Source: Frigoribacterium sp. PvP032
GTDB taxonomy: Bacteria > Actinomycetota > Actinomycetes > Actinomycetales > Microbacteriaceae
Assembly (NCBI RefSeq): GCF_017833035.1
Contig: NZ_JAFIBM010000001.1
Span: 930,001 to 994,000 of the forward strand
DNA length: 64,000 nt
Direction: 5' to 3'
The notes below the pieces were generated by a model, which was given only the letters and a program-made list of their open reading frames with translations, was not told the origin of the DNA and did not search any database. Each line of letters starts with the position of its first letter. The stretch's first letter is position 1. The translations under genes were made by a program, and so were the position numbers. Of the stretch, positions 15,338 through 22,399 are shown one piece after another.

Positions 15338-15982
15338 TTGGATCGGATCACCTTGCCCAAGCACAATGTTGACGAACTCCTCGCTGGGAGCCGCCCGGCG
15401 TTTACCACCTCAGTCGCTACGGAGGCGGCACTCGATGCTCTTGTGGCAGAGACTCGCGTTGCCACTGGGAGCCGGCGGCTTCCCCGGCGCCGAAAAGCAC
15501 TCTGGCTCGTGCCCGGCAGCATTCTTGCCGTCGGAGCACTCACGGCCGGCGCAGTCGCCGTCGACGGGCTGACACGAATCGAGACCCCGATCCCCGTCGA
15601 GTACGTCACCGACACTGGGGTCACAGTCTCGTGCACTGCCACCATCGAAAGCTCGTACTTCTCGCCCAGGTTCACCGAGGTCTCCACTTACTACCGAAAT
15701 GCCGACTTCACCACGAGCGGTCTCGGTCAGCGCATTTACGAATACGCCCTTGTTCTGGCTGGCGACAAGGCAGGCACCCCCGGCGATCTCCCCCAGTCAG
15801 TGCAGTCAACAGCGCAAATCCCGGGAATCGGAGATCAGCAGCCCCTCGAAGACGAATCGGCACTGTCCGTGTCCATGCTCGAGTTCATCGTCATGGATGT
15901 ATCCGACGAACTCGGCCTGCCCGCCGGCACCGTGAGTGGCTGGGCAGAGATCGATTCGGACTGCGACGGACAACTCCATTGA
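15338..15982 (+). CDS. Single-pass membrane protein, probable partner of the following sigma factor
   Basis: 214 aa from a TTG start. The short cytoplasmic N-terminus has NVDELLAGSRPAF and a basic stretch (SRRLPRRRKALW). One transmembrane helix follows (about residues 53-75), then an extracytoplasmic domain with Cys residues at both ends (SCTATIE, DSDCDG). The layout suggests an anti-sigma or sensor-like protein. It lacks a zinc ZAS motif. The sigma gene starts within its stop codon (TTGA), which supports a functional pair. The order (anchor first, sigma second) is the reverse of the usual. Confidence 0.7.
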   Translation: MDRITLPKHNVDELLAGSRPAFTTSVATEAALDALVAETRVATGSRRLPRRRKALWLVPGSILAVGALTAGAVAVDGLTRIETPIPVEYVTDTGVTVSCTATIESSYFSPRFTEVSTYYRNADFTTSGLGQRIYEYALVLAGDKAGTPGDLPQSVQSTAQIPGIGDQQPLEDESALSVSMLEFIVMDVSDELGLPAGTVSGWAEIDSDCDGQLH

Positions 15983-16569
15983 CGGGAACGACGAAGCCTC
16001 ACCCTCACAGAGAAGTAGGCGCAGATCTCGCTGACTTGTTCCGCAACGAGGCTAGAGGGCTGCTCGGGTTCTTCATACGACGTGACGTACCAGCCGAGGA
16101 CGCAGCGGATCTCGTCAGTGAAACGTTCCTCGCAGCCTGGCAATCGAGCACGACCCGCACAATCGAACCGGACATGCTTCGTGCCTGGCTGTTTGGCATC
16201 GCTCGCAAAAAACTCTCGCAACACCTACGAGGTCGAACCCGGCGGACCGCCTTGAGCGCACGCCTTCGGCTCACTGTGTCTGCCGATGCCCTCGAGCAAC
16301 ATGCCTCAACCGAGAACATGGAAAGAGTCGCCTACGTACGAGCGGCAATTGAGCAGCTTCCGGTGGTAGTTCGGGAGATCGTGCGCCTCGTCTACTGGGA
16401 CGGTTTCACCCAGGAAGAAGTGGCTTTAATCCTTGGAAAGCGGGCCACGTCAGTTCGTGCCCGCCTTTCCCGAGCCCGGAAGGTCCTCCACGATCAACTT
16501 GCCGACAAGGGCCCGCGTGACGTGCCCGGCGCATTCCGCGGGCGTGTCATTGGCACCACCGATGCCTGA
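15979..16569 (+). CDS. ECF sigma factor with TTG start
   Basis: 196 aa. Region 2 reads LFRNEARGLLGFFIRRDVP followed by AADLVSETFLAAWQSS, and region 4 reads LVYWDGFTQEEVALILGKRA followed by SVRARLSRARKVL. The TTG start overlaps the preceding gene by four bases (TTGA). Both genes of the pair use TTG, which lowers translation and may keep levels small. The stop TGA lies in repeat R12 (GCCTGATAG), so the pair fills the interval between R11 and R12. Confidence 0.88.
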   Translation: MTGTTKPHPHREVGADLADLFRNEARGLLGFFIRRDVPAEDAADLVSETFLAAWQSSTTRTIEPDMLRAWLFGIARKKLSQHLRGRTRRTALSARLRLTVSADALEQHASTENMERVAYVRAAIEQLPVVVREIVRLVYWDGFTQEEVALILGKRATSVRARLSRARKVLHDQLADKGPRDVPGAFRGRVIGTTDA

Positions 16570-16583
16570 TAGGCGATCGGCCA
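16564..16583 (+). repeat. Array repeat R12
   Basis: Core GCCTGATAGGCGATCG then GCCA. The TGA at its left side is the stop codon of the sigma factor gene. Confidence 0.8.
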
Positions 16584-16602
16584 TTAGCTAGGGGTTCGCG
16601 AG

Positions 16603-16791
16603 TCAGCTCAGGGCGGCGATGACGCCTGCTACGAGGATTCCGGTTCCGAGTCCGATCGTGATGGTCATGGCTAAGAAGGGGCGACTTCCCGATCGCACCC
16701 CGCCTCGCTTCCTGAGGTTGAACGTGTAGGCGAAGCCTGCCGCGACGATGAGAGCGCCGATTACGGTCATGACGAGCGGAACGGTCTCCAT
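16603..16791 (-). CDS. Small two-helix membrane protein, 62 aa
   Basis: METVPLVMTVIGALIVAAGF and the C-terminal half (FLAMTITIGLGTGILVAGVI) are membrane segments joined by a basic loop (NLRKRGGVRSGSR). -10 TACGGT with a six-base gap precedes the ATG at 16791 on the minus strand. It is alone between repeats R12 and R13 (324 bp), with its stop near R12. No family is recognised. Confidence 0.68.
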   Translation of the reverse strand: METVPLVMTVIGALIVAAGFAYTFNLRKRGGVRSGSRPFLAMTITIGLGTGILVAGVIAALS

Positions 16792-16887
16792 GCTCGAACC
16801 GTAGTGCAGCTCTGCGAGCGGTTTGGCTAGTCGTCATAGCGGCCGCCCGCTAGGGGGCCAAGGAACGCGACCTCTAGCTTCAGAGTG

Positions 16888-16912
16888 TCTCGATAGACGA
16901 TCCTCGACCGGC
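16888..16912 (+). repeat. Array repeat R13
   Basis: Core TCTCGATAGACGATCC then TCGACCGGC. Confidence 0.8.
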
Positions 16913-16942
16913 ACCCTAGGTCGGGATGGCTAGCCTTGATTG

Positions 16943-17119
16943 ATGATGTCGCAGCTCAGTCAGCTCGCCGGTCTAGCCGCTGGTCTCTCAATCCTGACCT
17001 CGTTTCTCGTGGTCATCGTCTTGGCGTTGGGCGCGTACGCCCTCGTCCTCACGATCAGGTTTCTTCGATCGCGACTCGAGCAGGACGGCTCAGAGCAGAG
17101 CGGTGACGATTCCCGATAG
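16943..17119 (+). CDS. Single-helix membrane miniprotein, 58 aa
   Basis: It starts MMSQLSQLAGLAAGLSILTS, has one long hydrophobic helix (about residues 8-40) and ends in an acidic tail, EQDGSEQSGDDSR. -10 TAGCCT ends seven bases before the first ATG. The stop TAG is inside repeat R14, so the gene exactly fills the 223-bp R13-R14 interval. It is shorter than common gene-calling cut-offs. No family is recognised. Confidence 0.65.
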   Translation: MMSQLSQLAGLAAGLSILTSFLVVIVLALGAYALVLTIRFLRSRLEQDGSEQSGDDSR

Positions 17120-17135
17120 ACGATCGGGCACCGGG
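17111..17135 (+). repeat. Array repeat R14
   Basis: Core TCCCGATAGACGATCG then GGCACCGGG. CCCGAT and ATCGGG form a perfect 6-bp inverted repeat around AGACG. It contains the stop codon of the gene before it. Confidence 0.88.
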
Positions 17136-17154
17136 CCGCTCCTACACTGGCGAG

Positions 17155-17847
17155 GTGACGGCGGTGCGTGCAGTGAGCTTCGACCTCGATGGGACGCTGT
17201 TCGATCACCACGGTTCGGCCCGATCCGCCGCCGTCGAGTTCCTCGGCTCGCTAGGGGTGGTCGCATCGGAGTCGACCCTTGCTAGATGGTTCGACGCCGA
17301 GGAGGAGCACTTCGAGCGCTGGCGGTCGGGAGAGATCAGCTTCTCGCAGCAGCGCCGTGAGCGACTGCGCTCGGTCCTCCCACCGCTCGGGATCGATGTG
17401 CCGGCCGGTGACGCCGATGTCGATAAGTTGTTCGGCCGTTACCTCCAGGCGTACGAGTCGTCATGGCAGGCATTCCCTGATGCGCTGCCGCTTCTTCAGA
17501 GCCTTCGTACGGCCAGTCACCGCGTCGGGCTGCTGACGAACGGGACGGAGACTCAGCAGCTGGCGAAGCTCCGGCACACCGGTCTCCTCGACGAATTCGA
17601 CGTCGTCTGCACGTCCGAGCGGATCGGCTTCTCAAAACCCGACGCACGGGCCTTTGTCGCTCTCGCCTCTGAACTCGGAGTCGAGCCGGCGGCGTGCCTG
17701 TTCGTCGGTGACGACCCGGCAAAGGACGCTGACGGAGCCAGAGCAGCAGGAATGCAGGCGCTACTGGTCGACGACCACCGGCAGCGAGGGCTCCCGATCG
17801 GTGAGCTGGTCGCATCCGTGATCGCCGCATCGGTGGGCGCCCGATAG
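17155..17847 (+). CDS. HAD-superfamily hydrolase
   Basis: 230 aa. Motif I is FDLDGTLFD (nucleophile Asp at about residue 10), motif II is LLTNGT, motif III is the Lys in GFSKPDAR, and motif IV is FVGDDPAKD. The helical cap in between makes it a subfamily IA phosphatase; the substrate is unknown. The GTG start follows -10 TACACT by six bases (leaderless). The stop TAG lies inside repeat R15, so the gene fills the R14-R15 interval. Confidence 0.9.
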   Translation: MTAVRAVSFDLDGTLFDHHGSARSAAVEFLGSLGVVASESTLARWFDAEEEHFERWRSGEISFSQQRRERLRSVLPPLGIDVPAGDADVDKLFGRYLQAYESSWQAFPDALPLLQSLRTASHRVGLLTNGTETQQLAKLRHTGLLDEFDVVCTSERIGFSKPDARAFVALASELGVEPAACLFVGDDPAKDADGARAAGMQALLVDDHRQRGLPIGELVASVIAASVGAR

Positions 17848-17862
17848 ACGATCGGTCACCGG
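17839..17862 (+). repeat. Array repeat R15
   Basis: Core GCCCGATAGACGATCG then GTCACCGG. It contains the stop codon of the HAD gene and is the left boundary of the second copy of the duplicated unit. Confidence 0.9.
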
Positions 17863-17889
17863 TCGAGGCGGCCCAGGCATCATTGGGGC

Positions 17890-18186
17890 ATGAGAGCGGG
17901 GACAGTCACCTACAGGCAGACCCTCGCTGGTGTCTTGGCTGTTCTCAGCGATGTCGACCCGTATGGTCTCGAGCCTGGTTCGCCGGAGGGTGCTCCGTCG
18001 AATGAGTACGAGATGGAGGCGGTCGACCTGGTTCGCATTCTTCTCAAGGCTGGCGCCGTCACGACCCACGATGTGGAGGCTGTCTGGATGCGCTGGTTCT
18101 CGGAGTCCCTTGTTCTTCGACTTGGACCGCTTCGAATGGCGCAGCTGATCGATCGGTTGAACGGACTCGTGAACGACGCCCGCTAG
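17890..18186 (+). CDS. Hypothetical protein, 98 aa (paralogue of 8784-9080)
   Basis: Ungapped alignment with the product of 8784; the stretches LAGVLAVLSDVDPYGLEPG and AVWMRWFSESLVLRLGP are identical. The preceding bases are conserved too (repeat, GGCCCAGGCATCAT, start). A -10-like CATCAT ends seven bases before the ATG. The stop TAG is inside repeat R16. No known family; the C-terminus looks helical. Confidence 0.72.
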   Translation: MRAGTVTYRQTLAGVLAVLSDVDPYGLEPGSPEGAPSNEYEMEAVDLVRILLKAGAVTTHDVEAVWMRWFSESLVLRLGPLRMAQLIDRLNGLVNDAR

Positions 18187-18202
18187 GGGATCGCTGATCG
18201 GA
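18178..18202 (+). repeat. Array repeat R16
   Basis: Core GCCCGCTAGGGGATCG then CTGATCGGA. It contains the stop codon of the preceding gene. Confidence 0.8.
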
Positions 18203-18345
18203 CCCGCTCTGGGGCCACCGACTGCGGCCGTGGTGGAGGTCATGATCGGGACGGGGTACATCGAGGTGCTGTGTCGTGAAGGTGTCGGGTGCGTGTCGGG
18301 TCGGTGTCGTGGACCTTGGGGCTGGTCGTTCTTAGTGTGAGGTTC

Positions 18346-18843
18346 ATGAACGAGACACGGATCGTCGATCTCCGGACCCAGATGGGTTGGACCCAGGAAC
18401 GCCTCGCAGACGAGAGCGGCGTGACCGTCCGCACCGTCCAGAGGCTCGAGGCGGGCAACGAGGGGAGCCTCGACACGCTGTCGCGGGTGGCGAAGGCGTT
18501 CGGTGTACCGGTCCGCGAGCTCTTCGTCACCGTGGCCGAGGACGACTACGGCCGCTCGGTCACTGCCCTGGACGAGCGGGCGAGTCGCCAGCGGGAACGG
18601 CGGGGCCGGGTCGAGGAGGGCTTCCGAGCCCTGTACTACGGTGTGGGCGTGCTGTTCACGATCGCCGTCGTCGTCGCAGTCGCCACCGACGTCGTGCCGA
18701 ACGCCGCCATCTTCTCGATCCCCGCGTACTGGGTCGCCGGGTGGCTGCTGTCGATGTTCCTGTTCCTCGTCGTCCTCAGCCCGCGCCTGGACCGCGCCTA
18801 TCCACTCTCCCGTGCCGCGACGGACGAGGTGGCGAGCAGGTAG
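18346..18843 (+). CDS. Membrane-anchored XRE-type HTH regulator
   Basis: 165 aa. The N-terminal Cro/C1-type HTH (residues 7-60) reads LRTQMGWTQERLADESGVTV then RTVQRLEAGNEGSLDTL. A basic linker follows, then two membrane helices (about residues 97-117 and 126-148). This HTH plus two-helix layout is common in small actinobacterial regulators that sense from the membrane. A longer in-frame extension to 18289 has no start signal. A TAGTGT hexamer lies eight bases before the ATG. Confidence 0.82.
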   Translation: MNETRIVDLRTQMGWTQERLADESGVTVRTVQRLEAGNEGSLDTLSRVAKAFGVPVRELFVTVAEDDYGRSVTALDERASRQRERRGRVEEGFRALYYGVGVLFTIAVVVAVATDVVPNAAIFSIPAYWVAGWLLSMFLFLVVLSPRLDRAYPLSRAATDEVASR

Positions 18844-18909
18844 ACACAGCGTCCAGATGCCGATCATCGGACGGGTAGGAAGCGATGCGTCGGAGGCGAG
18901 AATGGGTCT

Positions 18910-19242
18910 ATGCCTGTGCGCCTGAGTGATTCCCAAGTGGTGGCTCTTCGGCAGAGATACAGGAACGGGACGACTCAAGTGGAGTTGGCTGCGCAGTTTG
19001 GCGTTAGCCAGAGCACGGTCTCGAGCCTTGTCGTGGGGCGCGCTCGTGTCGATGCGGGAGGTCCGATCACCCATCGTTCTCCGCAGAAGCTGACCGACGA
19101 TGACATCACCGATCTGCGGCGCCGGGCGGCTGAGGGAACTTCCGTTGGCGCGTTGGCGACACGGTTCGGTGTGACGCCCCCAACCGTGACGCGTTTGATC
19201 CGGGTGTCCGGATCACACCTCGACAGCGGTCAGGCCGTCTAA
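18910..19242 (+). CDS. Small protein with two HTH units
   Basis: 110 aa made of two similar halves: LSDSQVVALRQRYRNG...LAAQFGVSQSTVSSLVVGRA and LTDDDITDLRRRAAEG...LATRFGVTPPTVTRLIRVSG. Each is a recombinase/transposase-type helix-turn-helix, so it probably binds a pair of half-sites. There is no catalytic domain. A GAGAAT hexamer ends seven bases before the ATG. The last 30 bp overlap the convergent gene at 19213. Confidence 0.72.
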   Translation: MPVRLSDSQVVALRQRYRNGTTQVELAAQFGVSQSTVSSLVVGRARVDAGGPITHRSPQKLTDDDITDLRRRAAEGTSVGALATRFGVTPPTVTRLIRVSGSHLDSGQAV

Positions 19243-19494
19243 CCATCGGCGGAAGATCGCTCCGACTGCGGCGGGGGCGACGACTGTTATCGGTGATCCG
19301 CTGCGGGCGGCGAAGGTGAATACTTCGCTGCCGTCTCTCGCGACGGTCGTCCACTGGTCGGACGGGTGGACGTCCTGGACGACGGCCGTTGAGGTGGCTG
19401 TCCCGTGTCGGTGGACCCGGAAGAACGCCGTGAAGTCGCACACCTCGAACGACTCTCCGAGGTAGGACCACTTCATACAGTTCCGCATCTTCAC
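19213..19494 (-). CDS. Hypothetical protein, 93 aa
   Basis: It starts at the GTG 19494 (MKMRNCMKWSYLGESFEVCD), supported by -10 TAGATT with a six-base gap on the minus strand. The body has alternating polar/hydrophobic strands (FRVHRHGTATSTAVVQDVH, EVFTFAARSGSPITVVAP) suggesting a small beta-rich protein. No family is recognised. It ends inside the convergent HTH gene. Confidence 0.6.
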   Translation of the reverse strand: MKMRNCMKWSYLGESFEVCDFTAFFRVHRHGTATSTAVVQDVHPSDQWTTVARDGSEVFTFAARSGSPITVVAPAAVGAIFRRWLDGLTAVEV

Positions 19495-19895
19495 GGGAAG
19501 AATCTAGAGGCCGTTGCCGGAGGGCTCAACTGGATGGGCCTCCACGGGGTGTGGGTCTCCGGTGGGGGAGGGCCTGACGGGGAACCTGAGTAGGGTCAGG
19601 AACCCCGCCATCGGCAGCGAGGTCTTGGCTGCCCCCGCAATGTAGCCGCGTGCTGGCGTTGCTCCTAGGGCCCGACAGACAATCAGACACCGCAACGTCC
19701 TGCGCATCTGGCAAGTTCTTCTGGATCACCTCTAGTCCGGGAGGTCGTCCTGATCCAAACTGACGTCGACGGCGGCAACAACGGCCACATGAGGTCAGCG
19801 GACCTCGACCACTTACTGAGTCAGCGATCGCCCGAGGGTGCTGATGAGGCGACTGGTCGAGGCTGGCTGCAGAACAGTGCGGAGGGCGGACCAGA
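19495..19895. other. Gene-poor stretch containing repeat R17
   Basis: Apart from the promoter of the minus-strand gene (19501-19506) and repeat R17 (19670-19692), I see no supported gene. The reading frames open here lack starts or plausible composition. Confidence 0.5.
19670..19692 (+). repeat. Array repeat R17 (divergent copy)
   Basis: GCCCGACAGACAATCA then GACACCG: a worn copy with three changes in the core. Confidence 0.5.
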
Positions 19896-20291
19896 ATGAT
19901 CCTTGCCAAGGCGTCTCCGGCGGGGCCGGGGGTTGTTCCGGTGGTCAAGCGCGCCGCCATCGGGCTCGGTGTCGTTGCCCTCCTGGTCTTTTGGGGTCTC
20001 TGCTTCCTATTCGAGTTCAGCAAGACCAGCGGTGACGTTCCCGCGGCCGCGGCCATGCGTTTCCCAGCCGGCTCCGTCGTAGTCGACACGGAGAAGCACT
20101 GCCGCGCCGACCGCTGCTGGTCGACGTTCTACGTAGCTCCGCCCCCAGGGATGACCGCGACGGAGCTTACGGCTGAGATCGAGGGCGCGGGCGTGGGCCC
20201 CATCCTGGGTTTCTTCTCCGACCCACGTTTCGTTTACTCCAGAGCCACGCTCAATGGGCTGACCGTTCACGTGGTCGGCCGCTACTGGTGA
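19896..20291 (+). CDS. Single-pass membrane protein, 131 aa
   Basis: A short N-terminus, one transmembrane helix (about residues 20-41, AIGLGVVALLVFWGLCFLFE) and an extracytoplasmic domain with two Cys (EKHCRADRCWSTFYV) that could form a disulfide. No family is recognised and no clear ribosome binding site or -10 box was found for the ATG, so the start is uncertain. It shares the R17-R18 interval with the next gene. Confidence 0.6.
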   Translation: MILAKASPAGPGVVPVVKRAAIGLGVVALLVFWGLCFLFEFSKTSGDVPAAAAMRFPAGSVVVDTEKHCRADRCWSTFYVAPPPGMTATELTAEIEGAGVGPILGFFSDPRFVYSRATLNGLTVHVVGRYW

Positions 20292-20434
20292 GGCGCCGCC
20301 TCGGCGTATGACTTGGCCATGGTTTCAGTGCCCGCAGGACGCACGACGACCCAGCCCCGGACTCTCGAGGGCCAGTAGGTGCGGGGTGCGCGGGAGCCTG
20401 CCGCGACAGCCTGCGAGCTCGTGACTAGCGTGGG

Positions 20435-20809
20435 ATGTCGGAGGTAGATTCCATGACCGTTTGGACTGTCATCGCATTCGCCGCTGTCGCTGCCGCGGCG
20501 CTGGCGCTGCTGGCGCCGCACGCTCGAACGAGCTCCCTCGAGGCGCTGCGCCTGTTCAGGTTGGAGGCCGTCGACAGCGAGGCGTCACGTCGCGCCGCCA
20601 CCTGGGCCCTGACTCCCCTCGCGGCACTCTCGATCGGGGTGAGCCTCATCGGTCTTACCGTGAACAGTGGAGGGCCAGGCTCCGGAGTGACGTCCTTGAT
20701 CGCGCTGCTCCTCGTCGGCGCTGGCCTGGCTGCCGGCCACATCGCTGCGCTTCGCACGAAGAAGGTTGAGACGTTCCGTTCTATCCGGCGCCGTGACAGC
20801 GCCGGATAG
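20435..20809 (+). CDS. Membrane protein, 124 aa
   Basis: Three hydrophobic segments (about residues 7-27, 57-77 and 83-105) with a charged cytoplasmic stretch between the first two (EALRLFRLEAVDSEASRRA). An internal ATG at 20453 is an alternative start. The stop TAG lies inside repeat R18. No family is recognised. Confidence 0.62.
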   Translation: MSEVDSMTVWTVIAFAAVAAAALALLAPHARTSSLEALRLFRLEAVDSEASRRAATWALTPLAALSIGVSLIGLTVNSGGPGSGVTSLIALLLVGAGLAAGHIAALRTKKVETFRSIRRRDSAG

Positions 20810-20823
20810 GGATCCTGAGCCGG
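20801..20823 (+). repeat. Array repeat R18
   Basis: GCCGGATAGGGATCC then TGAGCCGG; one base shorter than the consensus. It contains the stop codon of the preceding gene. Confidence 0.7.
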
Positions 20824-20857
20824 TGCGCTCGATTCAGTGGGCTGCTAGCTTCCGGGC

Positions 20858-21271
20858 ATGACCTGGCCTGTCGTCCACATCTCACGCTCGCTCGACCACG
20901 ACGTCGCCGCAGTCTCCCGTGTCGCCGGGAATCCAGAGAACCTACCCGCGTGGGCGGCTGGTCTGAGCGCCGGGATCCGCCAGGAGGACGGGCGGTGGAT
21001 CACCGACTCGCCCATGGGCGTCGTCGAGGTGGCCTTCACGGGGCCGGTGGAGCTGGGGATCCTCGACCACGACGTGACCCTTCCCAACGGATCTGTAGTG
21101 CGGAACGCCTTCCGCGTCGTGGCCAACGACCAAGGCAGTGAGGCCGTCTTCACCCTCTTCCGCCGTGACGGGATGTCCGAGGCGGACTTCCACTCCGACG
21201 CTGACGCTGTCCGCAAAGATCTCGATCGACTCGCGGCGCTGCTCGAAGAGCGCCTGCCTCGCGCCCGATAG
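20858..21271 (+). CDS. SRPBCC/START-like domain protein
   Basis: 137 aa with the pattern of the helix-grip fold: a start strand with IS...LDHDVAAVSRVAGNPENLPAW, MGVVEVAFTGPVELGILDHDV, RNAFRVVANDQGSEAVFTLF and a long C-terminal helix (FHSDADAVRKDLDRLAALLE). Members bind hydrophobic ligands. -10 TAGCTT ends seven bases before the ATG. The stop TAG is inside repeat R19, so the gene fills the R18-R19 interval. Confidence 0.75.
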   Translation: MTWPVVHISRSLDHDVAAVSRVAGNPENLPAWAAGLSAGIRQEDGRWITDSPMGVVEVAFTGPVELGILDHDVTLPNGSVVRNAFRVVANDQGSEAVFTLFRRDGMSEADFHSDADAVRKDLDRLAALLEERLPRAR

Positions 21272-21287
21272 GAGATCGTTCACCGGC
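21263..21287 (+). repeat. Array repeat R19
   Basis: Core GCCCGATAGGAGATCG then TTCACCGGC. It contains the stop codon of the preceding gene. Confidence 0.85.
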
Positions 21288-21401
21288 GCAATCCTGAATG
21301 CTCGTCTGGCACGAGTCGGACATTCCCGCCTTTGATTTGCTGGCCCCGTTGATTGTCTCGCTCGCGCCGTTCGGTTCTTCTTGCCGTTCGAGTTGGGGTA
21401 T

Positions 21402-21461
21402 CGCTGGGGCGTCGTGGTTCGGGCCACAACACCCCAGCGGGGCGAAGCAGCGTTGCTTCGC
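21402..21461. other. Two adjacent strong hairpins in a gene-free stretch
   Basis: Stem 1 pairs CGCTGGGG (21402-21409) with CCCCAGCG (21432-21439), with a further GTGG/CCAC inside. Stem 2 pairs GCGAAGCA (21442-21449) with TGCTTCGC (21454-21461) around GCGT. The stretch 21288-21618 has no supported gene. The hairpins may form a terminator for converging transcripts or part of a structured RNA. There is no U-tract. Confidence 0.5.
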
Positions 21462-21618
21462 GGGGTCTTCACCTCGGCCGCAGCTAGGGACTGCGGGTGC
21501 GTCGTGCACGGGTGAAGACAACTAGAGGCGCCAATCCTCGATTCAAAGAAGGTTTAGGCAGCAGGCGCGGCGGCAGCGCCCGGTATGTCGAGCTGCGCAG
21601 CCACCCATCCGCGGTAGC

Positions 21619-21810
21619 TCACGAGCTTGCGACGGTGCCCTCTCCATTGCCCATGACCCCTGGAATCATGATCGGCGAATCGCAGGTCTCGCCGAGGAGC
21701 GGGACGGCGAGGTACCGCTTGAGGTAGGAAACGAGTTCGTGGTGGGGGAGGCGTTGCAGCGAGGTCGGGGCCGGGCGTGTTCCGGGCGGGTGGGGGTCAG
21801 GGGTGGTCAC
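21619..21810 (-). CDS. Mini-operon gene 5, 63 aa
   Basis: GTG start at 21810 overlapping the previous mini-gene. The N-terminus is Pro-rich, and the C-terminal LQRLPHHELVSYLKRYLAVP and the GETCDSPIMIPGVMGNGEGT tail look like a real folded segment. No family is recognised. It is the last gene of a five-gene minus-strand operon. Confidence 0.5.
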   Translation of the reverse strand: MTTPDPHPPGTRPAPTSLQRLPHHELVSYLKRYLAVPLLGETCDSPIMIPGVMGNGEGTVASS

Positions 21811-21919
21811 GGTCGGCGAGCAGGGGCTCCATGTCCACTTGCTCCGTTGCGGGCAGGGGCGGCCGGGTGGAGGGGGTGATGGGTGCGGTGAGAGCGATGT
21901 TCGGGTCAGGCAGTTGCAT
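21797..21919 (-). CDS. Mini-operon gene 4, 40 aa
   Basis: MQLPDPNIALTAPITPSTRP then an acidic end. The ATG at 21919 lies inside the end of gene 3 and its stop lies inside the start of gene 5, so it is overlapped on both sides. It may be a real coupling gene or chance; no homologue is recalled. Confidence 0.35.
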   Translation of the reverse strand: MQLPDPNIALTAPITPSTRPPLPATEQVDMEPLLADRDHP

Positions 21920-22121
21920 GGTGGGTGGTGTCCTCGAGGAAGAAGTCGGCGTAGGTGGGCCCCATCGGGACGGGGTAGAGGCGGCGGCGTTGTTCTCGGC
22001 GGGCGTAGGTGACGATCAGTGCCGGCGGAACGTCGGGCATCGAGTCGTACGTGCGGGCCTGGCGACCAGGTGAGCGCCGCGGCTCGCGTGCGGTGTCCGT
22101 CACGAGGTGCGTTGTGGTCAC
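21906..22121 (-). CDS. Mini-operon gene 3, 71 aa
   Basis: GTG start at 22121 overlapping the stop of gene 2 (GTGA). The C-terminal half, ALIVTYARREQRRRLYPVPM then GPTYADFFLEDTTHH, is Tyr/Arg-rich and looks folded. No family is recognised. Confidence 0.55.
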   Translation of the reverse strand: MTTTHLVTDTAREPRRSPGRQARTYDSMPDVPPALIVTYARREQRRRLYPVPMGPTYADFFLEDTTHHATA

Positions 22122-22399
22122 CGGCGGTGAGACCACGGCGGGAGCCGGTGTCGACTGTGAGGGCGAGGCCGACCTGAGGGGGCGGGCGGTGCGACGAGGG
22201 CGGCTTGTGCCGGGGGGAGGGTGTCGAACGTTCCGACGACGTCGCCGCGGGCATTGGTGGTGATGAAGGTCCCGACGAGCTGCACGGCGCCGGCGATGTC
22301 CTTGCCGGTGCGGCTCGTCCACATGCCGGGGGCCGTCTCGTGCCACGTCACCGGGGAGGTGCTGGCGTCCGCCGTCCTCGGGGGGAGTGTGGTCGTCAC
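22118..22399 (-). CDS. Mini-operon gene 2, 93 aa
   Basis: GTG start at 22399 overlapping the stop of gene 1 (GTGA). Residues 20-65 (APGMWTSRTGKDIAGAVQLV then GTFITTNARGDVVGTFDTLP) share a pattern with gene 1: PG-x-W, a Ser/Thr-Gly turn, A-G-x-V, and a final LG/VG-x-(Y/F)-x-x-L-x-x-A. The two are probably distant paralogues. No function is known. Confidence 0.58.
   Translation of the reverse strand: MTTTLPPRTADASTSPVTWHETAPGMWTSRTGKDIAGAVQLVGTFITTNARGDVVGTFDTLPPAQAALVAPPAPSGRPRPHSRHRLPPWSHRR

Noticed and set aside
21298-21525. 75-aa plus-strand frame over the paired hairpins
   Set aside because: It runs through both hairpins, has no start signal and odd composition.
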